The notes below the pieces were generated by a model. It searched no databases. It was not told where the DNA came from and worked only from the letters and a program-made list of their open reading frames with translations. Source: Candidatus Phelpsiimicrobium noxiivivens (GTDB lineage: Bacteria > Omnitrophota > Gorgyraeia > Velamenicoccales > Velamenicoccaceae). Taken from it: DNA of 64,000 nucleotides. Positions within the stretch are counted from its first letter, which is position 1; every line of letters begins with the position of its first letter. Shown in pieces: positions 25,730-33,991 of the stretch. Location of the stretch: the NCBI GenBank assembly GCA_001873995.1, contig MNVR01000035.1, positions 28,397-92,396 on the forward strand, in the 5' to 3' direction. The translations under genes were made by a program, and so were the position numbers.

Positions 25730-26341
25730 ATGATCTCCTGTATCCTATTGGCCGCCGGAGCAAGTACCAGATTCGGCTCACCTAAAGCCCTGGTCCGTAT
25801 TGGCGCTAATTCTGTTATTGAGCGCATCCTGACAATGTTGTTTTGCTCAAAGATATCTGAGGTTATTGTAGTGCTCGGAGCGGATGCCGAAAAAATAGCT
25901 CCAAAAATACCTAATAATTCAGGCATCAGGGTCGTAACCAACGAAAGCTTCTCTCAGGGCCAGACCTCTTCATTCAAGGCCGGGCTTACGAACCTGGACT
26001 CAAATACCGAAGGCATACTTCTTATGCCTGTTGATATGCCATTTATCAAGAAAGAAACAATAGACCTCTTGATAGAAGTTTTTCTAAAGAACCGGCCTTT
26101 GATCGTAGTGCCTACATATGAAGGCAAAAACGGCCACCCGCCTGTCTTTTCAAAAATGTTATTCCGGGATCTTAAATGCCTAAAAAACGATGAGCCCCTG
26201 TCAACGCTTCTCAGTAAATACGAAAAAGAAACCTTAAAACTCCCTGTCAACGACGCCGGGGTCATCAGGTCCTTCAATACAATGCAAGAATTCAAACAGC
26301 TTCTTTCTCTTTTAACGCCTTCAAAACTTTCTGGGGCGTGA
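25730..26341 (+). CDS. mocA: MocA-like molybdenum cofactor cytidylyltransferase
   Basis: 203-residue nucleotidyltransferase of the MobA/MocA type: ILLAAGASTRFGSPKAL at the N terminus, then MPVDMPFI near 102 and GKNGHPPVFS near 132. MocA attaches CMP to molybdopterin for xanthine-dehydrogenase-type enzymes, in keeping with the adjacent hydroxylase and XdhC. The ATG at 25730 is chosen over an upstream in-frame start at 25592 because of the family start and the promoter. The 3' end overlaps the convergent large-subunit gene by 50 bp. Confidence 0.88.
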   Translation: MISCILLAAGASTRFGSPKALVRIGANSVIERILTMLFCSKISEVIVVLGADAEKIAPKIPNNSGIRVVTNESFSQGQTSSFKAGLTNLDSNTEGILLMPVDMPFIKKETIDLLIEVFLKNRPLIVVPTYEGKNGHPPVFSKMLFRDLKCLKNDEPLSTLLSKYEKETLKLPVNDAGVIRSFNTMQEFKQLLSLLTPSKLSGA

Positions 26342-28607
26342 TAGGCAGGTCTTTTATCTGAACGCCTATAGCGTCATAGACAGCGTTAGCAATAGCCGCG
26401 GCAGTCGGCAATAAAGACGCCTCACCCATACCCTTCGCGCCAAAAGGCCCCTGTGGATCGTTAGTCTCTATAAAAATTGACTCTATGGGTATTGTATCAG
26501 TCGCGCGTGGTATCCTGTATTTTGAAAAGCTGGGGTTCACAACACGCCCTTCGCTGAATTTCAGGTCCTCATAAAGAGTATAGCCTATACCCATAATAAT
26601 AGACCCCTCTATCTGGCCATGCACACTCGCCGGATTAATAGGATACCCTATATCATGGACATCATACATCTTTAAAACCTTAACTTGCCCTGTTTTCTTG
26701 TTCACTTCAACTTCAGCGACTTGAGCTTCAAAACCATAGCTGCCTGAAACATTTCCCTCTCCAGTCCTAAAATCTATAGGTGTTGTCTTGGGATTATAGC
26801 TACCACGGCCGATTATTAAATGGCCATAATTAAATGAGTAACAAAGCTGTATTGCCCGGTCAAAAGATATAATAACTGAGCCGTCTTGTTTTTTTACGAC
26901 TTGCTCATCTCGAATATCAAGCTCGTCTTTTTCCAATTTTAGCTCGCAGGCTACCACTTCTAATATCTGCCTCTTGGCATCTGCCGCGGCATTCTTCGTA
27001 GCGTTACCTGAGATAAAAGTCACACGTGAGGCAAAACTACCTGTATCAAAAGGCGTTATTTCTGTATCCGCGGCTTTTACCCTGACGCGCTCATAAGCAA
27101 TACCCAGCTCCTGGGCTGCTATCTGAGCCATGGCTGTATCCGAACCCTGGCCAGTATCCGCCGCGCCCGTAAAAAGATAAACAGACCCATCCTCTTCCAC
27201 TTTAATAATGGAACCGGCAGACTCATGGGCCTTATACATCTTTGACCCCATGACGTCAGCGGCAACTGCCATGCCTATGCCCTTAACCGTGTTTTTTGAT
27301 CCATCTTTAGCCTTGGCGTATTTATTTTTCCAACCACTCGCCTCCGCGGCTTTTTTAATACAATCTTTAAGGCCATTCGAAGAAAGTATGAGCTTGTTTA
27401 TAGTAGTCATGTCAGGGTCTGTGGCGTTCTTGAGACGGAATTCCACAGGGTCCATACCTATGCCCCGCGCGAGCATGTCCATGTGCGACTCAAAGGCAAA
27501 ACCTGATTGCACACCGCCAAACCCGCGGATAGCCCCGCAGATAGGATTATTAGTATATACGCGAAAACCCATAATACGAATATTGGTTATCTTATACACC
27601 ATGAAAATACGCATGATAGCCGCCGCGATGACTGTCGGGCCATAACTGCAATAAGCGCCGCCGTCCGCGATGACCTCGCCTGTTATTGCCATAAGCGTGC
27701 CATCGCGCTTGACTCCTGACTTAAGCTTATATATCATCGGATGTTTGCGCCTGGTAAAAGAAAACTCCTCATGGCGCGTACAGTATATCTTGACAGGCAA
27801 ACCGCCGCTTTTTTTTGACAGAAGGCAGGCGGCAAAGTCCATAGGGAACATCTCCAATTTACCTCCAAAACCGCCGCCTACATCAAGTTTGACTACGCGT
27901 ATATCAGTCTCAGCCATCTTTAAAACCTTAGCTAACGCCTCGCGGACCTTAAAAGGGGCCTGAGTTGATGTCCATAAAGTGACACGACCGCCTGAGACTT
28001 CATATCGCCCAAGCGATACGTGCGACTCCAGCGCGCAATGGGCCGCGCTCTGAAGGACAAACACGTCTTCCCTGATATAATCTGATGCTTTAAGCGCTTT
28101 ATCCGCGTCGCCGAACTGAACAGGCATCATGACACCGATATTATTCATAGCGTTATGGATCTGCGGCGCGCCTGGTTTCATGGCTGAAACCGCGTCAAAC
28201 ACAGCCGGCAAAACTTCATACTTGACGCTGATAAGAGAAAGCGCTTTTTGGGCTGTCTCTTCGTCCACAGCGGCCACAGCGGCAATTTCGTCGCCGATAT
28301 AGCGCACTTTTTCTGATTCAAGCGCCATCTGATCAACGGTATTAGGGAAGAAAAATTCATTGGACCCGAATTTTATCTTGAACGTGTCTTCGGCAGTTAT
28401 CACAGCAGCCACGCCTTCTAAATTTTGCGCTTTAGACGTATCAATACTTAATATCTTCGCGTGCGGATGAGGGCTGCGTAACATTTTCCCTACCAGCATA
28501 CCAGGCATATTCAGATCAAAGGCATAGACAGCCTCACCTGTAGCCTTTTTACGGGCATCAACGCGGGGCACGCTTTTTCCAACAGGGCTTGTAGTTCTAT
28601 TTTCCAT
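26292..28607 (-). CDS. Molybdenum hydroxylase large (molybdopterin) subunit, xanthine dehydrogenase family
   Basis: 771 residues. Substrate- and cofactor-binding domains include GGGFGGKLEMFP near 248, GAIRGFGGVQSGFAFE near 355 and the C-terminal GPFGAKGMGEASLLP with the catalytic Glu. Full length for an XDH/aldehyde oxidase-type molybdenum subunit. With the 2Fe-2S and FAD subunits upstream it forms a three-subunit hydroxylase for a purine, aldehyde or heteroaromatic; the substrate cannot be fixed from sequence. It overlaps the 2Fe-2S gene by 11 bp. Confidence 0.94.
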   Translation of the reverse strand: MENRTTSPVGKSVPRVDARKKATGEAVYAFDLNMPGMLVGKMLRSPHPHAKILSIDTSKAQNLEGVAAVITAEDTFKIKFGSNEFFFPNTVDQMALESEKVRYIGDEIAAVAAVDEETAQKALSLISVKYEVLPAVFDAVSAMKPGAPQIHNAMNNIGVMMPVQFGDADKALKASDYIREDVFVLQSAAHCALESHVSLGRYEVSGGRVTLWTSTQAPFKVREALAKVLKMAETDIRVVKLDVGGGFGGKLEMFPMDFAACLLSKKSGGLPVKIYCTRHEEFSFTRRKHPMIYKLKSGVKRDGTLMAITGEVIADGGAYCSYGPTVIAAAIMRIFMVYKITNIRIMGFRVYTNNPICGAIRGFGGVQSGFAFESHMDMLARGIGMDPVEFRLKNATDPDMTTINKLILSSNGLKDCIKKAAEASGWKNKYAKAKDGSKNTVKGIGMAVAADVMGSKMYKAHESAGSIIKVEEDGSVYLFTGAADTGQGSDTAMAQIAAQELGIAYERVRVKAADTEITPFDTGSFASRVTFISGNATKNAAADAKRQILEVVACELKLEKDELDIRDEQVVKKQDGSVIISFDRAIQLCYSFNYGHLIIGRGSYNPKTTPIDFRTGEGNVSGSYGFEAQVAEVEVNKKTGQVKVLKMYDVHDIGYPINPASVHGQIEGSIIMGIGYTLYEDLKFSEGRVVNPSFSKYRIPRATDTIPIESIFIETNDPQGPFGAKGMGEASLLPTAAAIANAVYDAIGVQIKDLPITPQKVLKALKEKEAV

Positions 28608-29070
28608 CTTTTAACCTTTGCGACGCTTGGCGCACAGCGTCTATGATCTTGATATATCCCGTGCAACGGCAGAGATTGCCGTCAAGCCCGCTTGCTATCT
28701 CTCCATCCGTTGGGCTTGGATCCTTGTCTAAAAGGGCTTTAGCCGCCAGGATCATACCCGGCGTGCAAAAACCACACTGTATAGCGCCGTTCTTGACAAA
28801 AGATTCCTGCAAAGGGTGAAGTACGCCTTTTTGCGCTATTCCCTCAATGGTCGTGACCTCATGGCCGTCCGCATCCGCGGCCAAAATAAGGCACGAAAGA
28901 ACATTTTTGCCGTCCAAAAGAACAGTACAAACACCGCAATCTCCCTCAAGACAGCTGTATTTTGTGCCCAACAATCCGAGCCTGTCACGCAGCATTTCTA
29001 TTAATAGCTCGGAATCCCGGACCGCGAGTTCGCGCGTTTTATTATTTATCTTTAATTTTATATTTTTCAT
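28597..29070 (-). CDS. Molybdenum hydroxylase 2Fe-2S subunit
   Basis: 157 residues with two [2Fe-2S] clusters. The plant-type set is YSCLEGDCGVCTVLLDG plus SCLI; the second set is CGFCTPGM with LCRCTGY. Transfers electrons from the molybdenum site to FAD. Placed between the FAD and molybdenum subunits, with a 15-bp gap on its 5' side. Confidence 0.96.
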   Translation of the reverse strand: MKNIKLKINNKTRELAVRDSELLIEMLRDRLGLLGTKYSCLEGDCGVCTVLLDGKNVLSCLILAADADGHEVTTIEGIAQKGVLHPLQESFVKNGAIQCGFCTPGMILAAKALLDKDPSPTDGEIASGLDGNLCRCTGYIKIIDAVRQASQRLKDGK

Positions 29071-29085
29071 TTTAATGAGATATCA

Positions 29086-29931
29086 TTACGCCCCAGTTCC
29101 AAAAGTCCCTAAAAGAGACTCCAGGTCTGTGGCCAGACAATGCAGGCGATATTCATCAAGCCTCAAATTTTGAGCGTCAATATTTAAGGCCAGTAAAACG
29201 CTCTTTAACGAAACCTCTTTGGGCCGCAAACCCTCCATAGCAGCAGCCGCTTCTTTAAGTATTACGGGAAAAGACACAGTGGTGTTAACAGCCAGGACAA
29301 CTGCCGTTAACCTTCCCTTGTTCAAAGAGGCAAAAAAAGCGAGCGCCAAAGACGGCACATCAACAGGCATGGCCTTTGTATGCCTGAAATAAAAACTCAA
29401 ACAATCACTCTTAGGAATGATAATTTTGGTAATTATAAATTTTTTAGGCGGCTTAGATCCTAGAAATTCATGAACGCTGGCAGCTTTTTCCAGGCCTCGC
29501 TTATCCATAGGCCCAGCGATAGATATCTTAGCGCCTAAAGAAATAAGCACGGCAGGAAGGTCAACCCAGAAAAAACGTGAGGCCACATTGCCTCCTATGG
29601 TAGCCATGTTCCTTATGGGAGTTGTAGCTGACTGAGAACAAGCTTCAACAAGCGAGGGAAAATTTTTTCGTATAATACCCGAGGCGCAGATCTCTGCCAT
29701 TGTGGTCATGGCTCCTATAGACACAGAGCCTTTTAAATCTTTTATACCGCGTAGAGCTGAAACCTTTTTAAGGCCAATGACATCTGTCGGATATTTAGTA
29801 GATTTTTTAAGGCGGTTTAAAGAAAATGTTCCGCCTCCTAAGACAAGCGGGCAGTTGAGCTTCTTCAATAACCCCAGGGCCTCTTTTAATGTTACAGGCG
29901 TATGATACTTAAAATCCTTCAATAAACCCAT
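29086..29931 (-). CDS. Molybdenum hydroxylase FAD-binding subunit
   Basis: 281-residue CoxM/XdhB-type subunit: LVLGGGTFSLNRLK near 30, SIGAMTTMAEI near 72 and TPIRNMATIGGNVASR near 105 (FAD contacts). First gene of the three-gene hydroxylase unit. A promoter at 30007-30035 lies 69 nt upstream, so unlike several neighbours this mRNA has a real leader. Confidence 0.94.
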   Translation of the reverse strand: MGLLKDFKYHTPVTLKEALGLLKKLNCPLVLGGGTFSLNRLKKSTKYPTDVIGLKKVSALRGIKDLKGSVSIGAMTTMAEICASGIIRKNFPSLVEACSQSATTPIRNMATIGGNVASRFFWVDLPAVLISLGAKISIAGPMDKRGLEKAASVHEFLGSKPPKKFIITKIIIPKSDCLSFYFRHTKAMPVDVPSLALAFFASLNKGRLTAVVLAVNTTVSFPVILKEAAAAMEGLRPKEVSLKSVLLALNIDAQNLRLDEYRLHCLATDLESLLGTFGTGA

Positions 29932-30006
29932 ATAATCGTTCGCTTAGATTAGCTCCACGTAAAACCCACGGGGATTTCGCTAGAATAGTTAATTTTGGTG
30001 CTCAAG

Positions 30007-30035
30007 ATTATACCAAAAAATCAAACAAACCGCAA
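30007..30035 (-). promoter_or_regulatory. Promoter of the molybdenum hydroxylase operon
   Basis: TTGCGG (30035-30030), 17-bp spacer, perfect TATAAT (30012-30007), start site near 30000. The -35 overlaps the end of chrA. The 69-nt leader to the ATG at 29931 contains only a short CCCCGTGGG hairpin and no clear ribosome-binding site. Confidence 0.65.
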
Positions 30036-30548
30036 GAAAGCGCCCAAAAGGCCGGCAAATACAATAATAATGGCGGGTTCTATCTTAGTGAACATAAAAA
30101 GGCTAAATGCCGCTGCAACGATCAAAAGCGCGGCCCAGCTTCTTAATTGAGCAAAAGATATAGTCTGAAAAGCAACAGCGATTATCATAGCGAAAATAAC
30201 AAGTTGTATAACTTTAAAAGCGCCTTTTAATTGAGATGTTGAATTAAACCGAGTATACAAAACAGTCGCTGCCATTACAAAACAAACTGGCGCCAGGAGA
30301 TTCGCTAGATTAGCTATAGCAACGCCAAAATACCCTCCCATTTTATAACCAACGCAGGTCGCGTACTTAACAGAAATAGCTCCGGGTAAAATGTTGACAA
30401 ATCCTGAAATATCCAAAAATTCAGGCTTTGACAACCAGTGGTATCTCTCAACAATTTCCTTTTCAGTCAGAGGCAAGAACGAGTAAGCTCCGCCTATCGC
30501 GAATAATCCGATCTTAAAAAACGATAAAAACAATTGCCAGTAGATCAT
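30021..30548 (-). CDS. ChrA-family half-transporter
   Basis: 175 residues, about five to six transmembrane segments, chromate ion transporter (CHR) family: FFKIGLFAIGGAYSFLPLTE and the conserved FVNILPGAISVKYATCVGY. Short CHR proteins normally occur as adjacent pairs, but no second half is seen in the window. It sits between mogA and the molybdenum hydroxylase, so an oxyanion such as molybdate is a reasonable alternative to chromate; that is inference. Confidence 0.85.
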   Translation of the reverse strand: MIYWQLFLSFFKIGLFAIGGAYSFLPLTEKEIVERYHWLSKPEFLDISGFVNILPGAISVKYATCVGYKMGGYFGVAIANLANLLAPVCFVMAATVLYTRFNSTSQLKGAFKVIQLVIFAMIIAVAFQTISFAQLRSWAALLIVAAAFSLFMFTKIEPAIIIVFAGLLGAFLRFV

Positions 30549-30584
30549 TTCTATCTTTCAAAGATTGACTATTCTGTTCTTGCT

Positions 30585-30612
30585 GTCCCTATACACTATT
30601 TACTATAAACTA
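30585..30612. repeat. Heptamer tandem repeat (TAGNNNA units)
   Basis: Read on the minus strand: TAGTTTA, TAGTAAA, TAGTGTA, TAG, between mogA and chrA. The same 7-bp style occurs at 43878-43912. Confidence 0.5.
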
Positions 30613-30613
30613 T

Positions 30614-31111
30614 TTAATGCCCTTCCCCACTGATCATCGCGAACGCGTGCGGAATAATATCAGCTATTATCTCAAAAGATTCCGCGGATCCCCTGGGGCT
30701 TCCAGGCAAGTTGATGATCAGCGTATTTTTCCTTACACCTGCCACAGAACGAGATAGAACAGCGTATTTTGTATGCCTAAAACCCTCCAGCCTTAAGAGC
30801 TCAGCGATGCCTGGGGCCTCTCTTTCAATTACTTCTTTTGTAGCCTCAGGTGTCACGTCGCGGGACGAAAGCCCGGTCCCTCCGGTAGTTAATATAAGTT
30901 TTATCTTAAGCTCGTCGGCAATAAATTTTAAGAGCCCAGCTATCTTTTTCTTACTATCTTCTACGATCTCTTCCCGCAACACGCGCGCGCCCCTGGCTTT
31001 AAGCAACCGCGCCAAAGCTTTGCCTGAAACATCTTCGCGGGCACCTTTCGCGCAAGAATCACTCACCGTCAAAACCGCGGCAGTAATTCCCTTAAAAGAC
31101 GATGACTTCAT
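30614..31111 (-). CDS. mogA: Molybdopterin adenylyltransferase (MogA/MoaB family)
   Basis: 165 residues: AAVLTVSDSCAKGAREDVSG at the start, then LILTTGGTGLSSRDVTPEAT and NLPGSPRGSAE, the MPT-binding signatures. Activates molybdopterin for metal insertion and so belongs functionally with xdhC, mocA and the hydroxylase. The ATG at 31111 follows GGAG with 6-nt spacing; the upstream GTG at 31123 is rejected. Confidence 0.93.
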   Translation of the reverse strand: MKSSSFKGITAAVLTVSDSCAKGAREDVSGKALARLLKARGARVLREEIVEDSKKKIAGLLKFIADELKIKLILTTGGTGLSSRDVTPEATKEVIEREAPGIAELLRLEGFRHTKYAVLSRSVAGVRKNTLIINLPGSPRGSAESFEIIADIIPHAFAMISGEGH

Positions 31112-31133
31112 TAATTTCTCCACCCATCAGGTT

Positions 31134-31325
31134 ACGCAAAAGTAATGGAAGATTCTTTAAGCCCACAATCAGGAACTTTTTAGCAAAAGTCTGCAAGCCT
31201 GCCGGTAGGCAGGGAATTAGGGCGAGCGAAGTCCCGACACTTTTGTCGGGTGAAACGAGCGAACCCTAAACCGCAACAGACGGCAAAAAGTTCCGTGGGC
31301 AAAGAAGCTTGCGTTGCTTTTGCGT
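31134..31325. repeat. 192-bp imperfect palindromic element
   Basis: Ends are ACGCAAAAG and CTTTTGCGT. Further inside, arms pair through TTCTTT, GCCCAC, GGAACTTTTT, GTCTG and TTAGGG, converging on a perfect CCCGACA/TGTCGGG hairpin. A second small hairpin (CCTGCC, GGTA, GGCAGG) sits in the left arm. No coding frame fits. It fills the gap between the AsmA-like gene and mogA; MITE-like repeat or structured RNA are both possible. Confidence 0.7.
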
Positions 31326-31335
31326 TATTCAATAT

Positions 31336-33435
31336 TTACTCCGTTTTCATGTTCTCTACCATGCTATTGACTTGGCGCTGAAGAGAACGTTTGTTGCGTT
31401 CAGGCAAAAGGTTCTGAAGCTTCTCCTTAAATTCATTTTTTAGCCATAAAACTCGCGGACTATTAAGATAAGAAGATATCTTAAATGCGAAGATAACAGA
31501 TGGCTCATCATGCTTTATGTATATGAGGATCTTCCTGAATTGCTTTGATTCATCCAACAACTTAGTAGACAGGCTCGTGGACAAATAACCGTCTAACTTT
31601 TCATAGTTAGTCACCTTTCCGTCCAGGACCCCTATAACATCAGGCGATTGCAACTTCACCTGCGCGGCATACTCACCACGGCCTCCGCTAAAGAACATTG
31701 AAAGGTCATCAAAGGCTATCTTTTTAAGCGAAGGCACTCCGAGAAAATCAGAAACAGCGTTCAAAAGAGGATTCTGTTCCACAACTCCGTGTTCTACGAA
31801 CGCCTGGCCTTTAAATATATCAGATTTACTTGTATCAAATCTTAAGTCCCCCGCAAGCTTTCCAGAAAGAACGCGCTGTACCTCCGGCGACCTCCTAAAA
31901 AATTCGTCAAGATCAACATCCCTCAGATGCGCCTCGCCGTTTACGGCTATACGCCCATCTACAGGAGTAAAATTAATTTGCCCCTCCAGCGTTCCTCCAT
32001 AGCAAATACCCTTAAGGCCGTCTAATATAAAACCGTCTTTTTGCCTGCGTATAGTAGAAAAAACATGCTCAAAACTCAAGCCATTGTTTGAGGCCTTCGT
32101 TTTATCGTTAACTTCAGAGCTTTGCACATTGAGGTTAACTATAATATCTCCGGCGTTAAAAAAGAGGTTCTCATAATATCCTAATCGAAATTTTTTAAGC
32201 TCAACATCTAAAGTGTTAACCGCGTCTTTGGATGAATATCTCAGCTTAGACCTGATATCCCCGGATAGCCCACTGTCTACCCAATCGGCTGAAAGATCCA
32301 AGACAAACGCTGGCGGCATTACAGCGCCCTTTATGAGAGGCAACGCCGCGCCCTTAGGAGAGGCCGATGATAGCTCAAGTTTTACATGAGGATTGTCCGC
32401 CTGATAGATCGCGAAATCAGAGCTAAATGGCATACCATTTACCGTAAGATTAAAATCCTGGCCCACTATATGGTCACGGCTCGCGACCGCGGACCCGCTG
32501 ACCGAATCAATGGAAAGCGAATCAAAAAAAGTAAAATTCGCGTTTGATACTTTTAAGCTTAATAAAGTCTTTAAGTCGCCAAAGGTGCCGAAAGCCTTAA
32601 AAACCGCGTCAATAACCCCCCGCGACTGTAAGCTCTCGTTATTAAGCGACGGGAAATCATCCAATATGATATTCATAAAATTCATCTCAAAATCCATGCT
32701 TGGATCTTTTCCGAGATCGGCTATATGCCCGTTTCCGATAAATTTCAAAGACGGATTACTAAATTCAAGGCGCGATATCTTAAAACCCCCGCCGTCTGAT
32801 TCAACATCAAAGACAAGATCAAACGGTTTATAGAAACTGCTGCCCTTTAAAAAGTCCGCGTCGTTAAAGGCCGGGATGCTGACTTTCTTCAATAAAAATT
32901 GCCCTCGTGTTATCAAAAGGCTACCTTTGACGCAAGATAAATAACCCTGAATGTCCGATCGCACGATATCGCCAAAATACAGGTCAATGGCTTTAAAATA
33001 TGTCGTCGGAAAGAAACCTATAGACTTATCCATTTTAGGTAAAACTTCCGCGATCAGCTCTGCTAGATCAGAAACCCGGCTCATATCAACGCGGGTGGGG
33101 CCAAAAGAGATATTTTTAATAAGCGCCTTGCGCTTCAAAAGAGACAAAACGTCAAGTCCTATGTCTATGTTTTTGGACACTAAAAGAGGCTGCGCGCCGC
33201 GCGTTAGCTTAACGCCCACTATGGAAAAACCCTTAAAAACATTAAAATAAACAAACCTGGCCCTAAAAGAAAAGCTATTGGTCCCTGCGATAATGCGGCT
33301 TGCGTCGGAAATTATATTATTAAGGACTATTGAAAAGACTATATTAACTGAAACTACGAAAAGCGTGAGGCATAAGACAACATAGAGTATAAAACGTATC
33401 TTATTATGGTGAGAGCTCAAAGAAAATTTTATCAT
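31336..33435 (-). CDS. AsmA-like envelope protein (699 aa)
   Basis: One N-terminal transmembrane anchor (FILYVVLCLTLFVVSVNIV), then a long beta-rich region. The C-terminal AsmA-type domain lies near residues 500-620 (GICYGGTLEGQINFTP; HLRDVDLDEFF; KLAGDLRFDTS). A periplasmic role in lipid transport or envelope biogenesis is inferred from the superfamily. The ATG at 33435 overlaps the upstream lipoprotein gene by 32 bp; a longer frame to 33474 exists. Confidence 0.75.
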   Translation of the reverse strand: MIKFSLSSHHNKIRFILYVVLCLTLFVVSVNIVFSIVLNNIISDASRIIAGTNSFSFRARFVYFNVFKGFSIVGVKLTRGAQPLLVSKNIDIGLDVLSLLKRKALIKNISFGPTRVDMSRVSDLAELIAEVLPKMDKSIGFFPTTYFKAIDLYFGDIVRSDIQGYLSCVKGSLLITRGQFLLKKVSIPAFNDADFLKGSSFYKPFDLVFDVESDGGGFKISRLEFSNPSLKFIGNGHIADLGKDPSMDFEMNFMNIILDDFPSLNNESLQSRGVIDAVFKAFGTFGDLKTLLSLKVSNANFTFFDSLSIDSVSGSAVASRDHIVGQDFNLTVNGMPFSSDFAIYQADNPHVKLELSSASPKGAALPLIKGAVMPPAFVLDLSADWVDSGLSGDIRSKLRYSSKDAVNTLDVELKKFRLGYYENLFFNAGDIIVNLNVQSSEVNDKTKASNNGLSFEHVFSTIRRQKDGFILDGLKGICYGGTLEGQINFTPVDGRIAVNGEAHLRDVDLDEFFRRSPEVQRVLSGKLAGDLRFDTSKSDIFKGQAFVEHGVVEQNPLLNAVSDFLGVPSLKKIAFDDLSMFFSGGRGEYAAQVKLQSPDVIGVLDGKVTNYEKLDGYLSTSLSTKLLDESKQFRKILIYIKHDEPSVIFAFKISSYLNSPRVLWLKNEFKEKLQNLLPERNKRSLQRQVNSMVENMKTE

Positions 33436-33955
33436 TACGAAAAACTTTGATCTTATCCACATAGTCATAGACAAGATAAGAATTATGAAAGAGGGATCTA
33501 TATAAGCGCGGTGATTTCTTATCGTAAAATACCAGAAAGAGAGGTTGAGAAAACAGCTCTTTTCTTATCTCTTTAATGAGGGCGTCTTCTTGAGGGCCTA
33601 ATGCCTCTTCATTTTTAAATTCAGCAATGATCTTATAAATAATGAGTTTCGCGAAAATAACGCCTTTATGCTTAGGGTAGCTATGGATATAGTCCGAAAA
33701 CATCTTTATTGAGTTAAAATAATCGGAGTTGTCAAAATAGTATTCGCCCAGGGCAAACATCGCCGTGGGGACATATGGCGAACGAGGGTTATCTTTGACT
33801 ATAGACTGGAGATTTAGAGTGGCGAAATCGATCCTGCCGTCCCTTATGTCCTGGAGACTCTCCCTATAGAGGTCTCCGGTCTCAGTCAGGGTCGCGCAAC
33901 CAAAAGGAAAAAATAGAAGAAAACCCAATGTTATTACGCCGAGCCTAATTTTCAT
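33404..33955 (-). CDS. TPR/BamD-like lipoprotein
   Basis: 183 residues from the ATG at 33955. Lipoprotein signal with lipobox FPFGC, then helical repeats resembling TPR/BamD (AMFALGEYYFDNSDYFNSIKMF; SYPKHKGVIFAKLI). BamD belongs to the outer-membrane beta-barrel assembly machine, but at this length and divergence it may only share the fold. Co-transcribed with the AsmA-like gene. The TTG at 33970 cannot be the start because it lies upstream of a leaderless promoter position. Confidence 0.75.
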   Translation of the reverse strand: MKIRLGVITLGFLLFFPFGCATLTETGDLYRESLQDIRDGRIDFATLNLQSIVKDNPRSPYVPTAMFALGEYYFDNSDYFNSIKMFSDYIHSYPKHKGVIFAKLIIYKIIAEFKNEEALGPQEDALIKEIRKELFSQPLFLVFYDKKSPRLYRSLFHNSYLVYDYVDKIKVFRNDKIFFELSP

Positions 33956-33961
33956 GTTGTA

Positions 33962-33990
33962 ATTATACAACGAGCGCGCGCCCCGAACAA
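33962..33990 (-). promoter_or_regulatory. Promoter of the lipoprotein-AsmA unit, leaderless type
   Basis: TTGTTC (33990-33985), 17-bp spacer, perfect TATAAT (33967-33962), then exactly 6 nt to the ATG at 33955. The predicted start site is the A of the start codon. Confidence 0.65.
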
Positions 33991-33991
33991 G

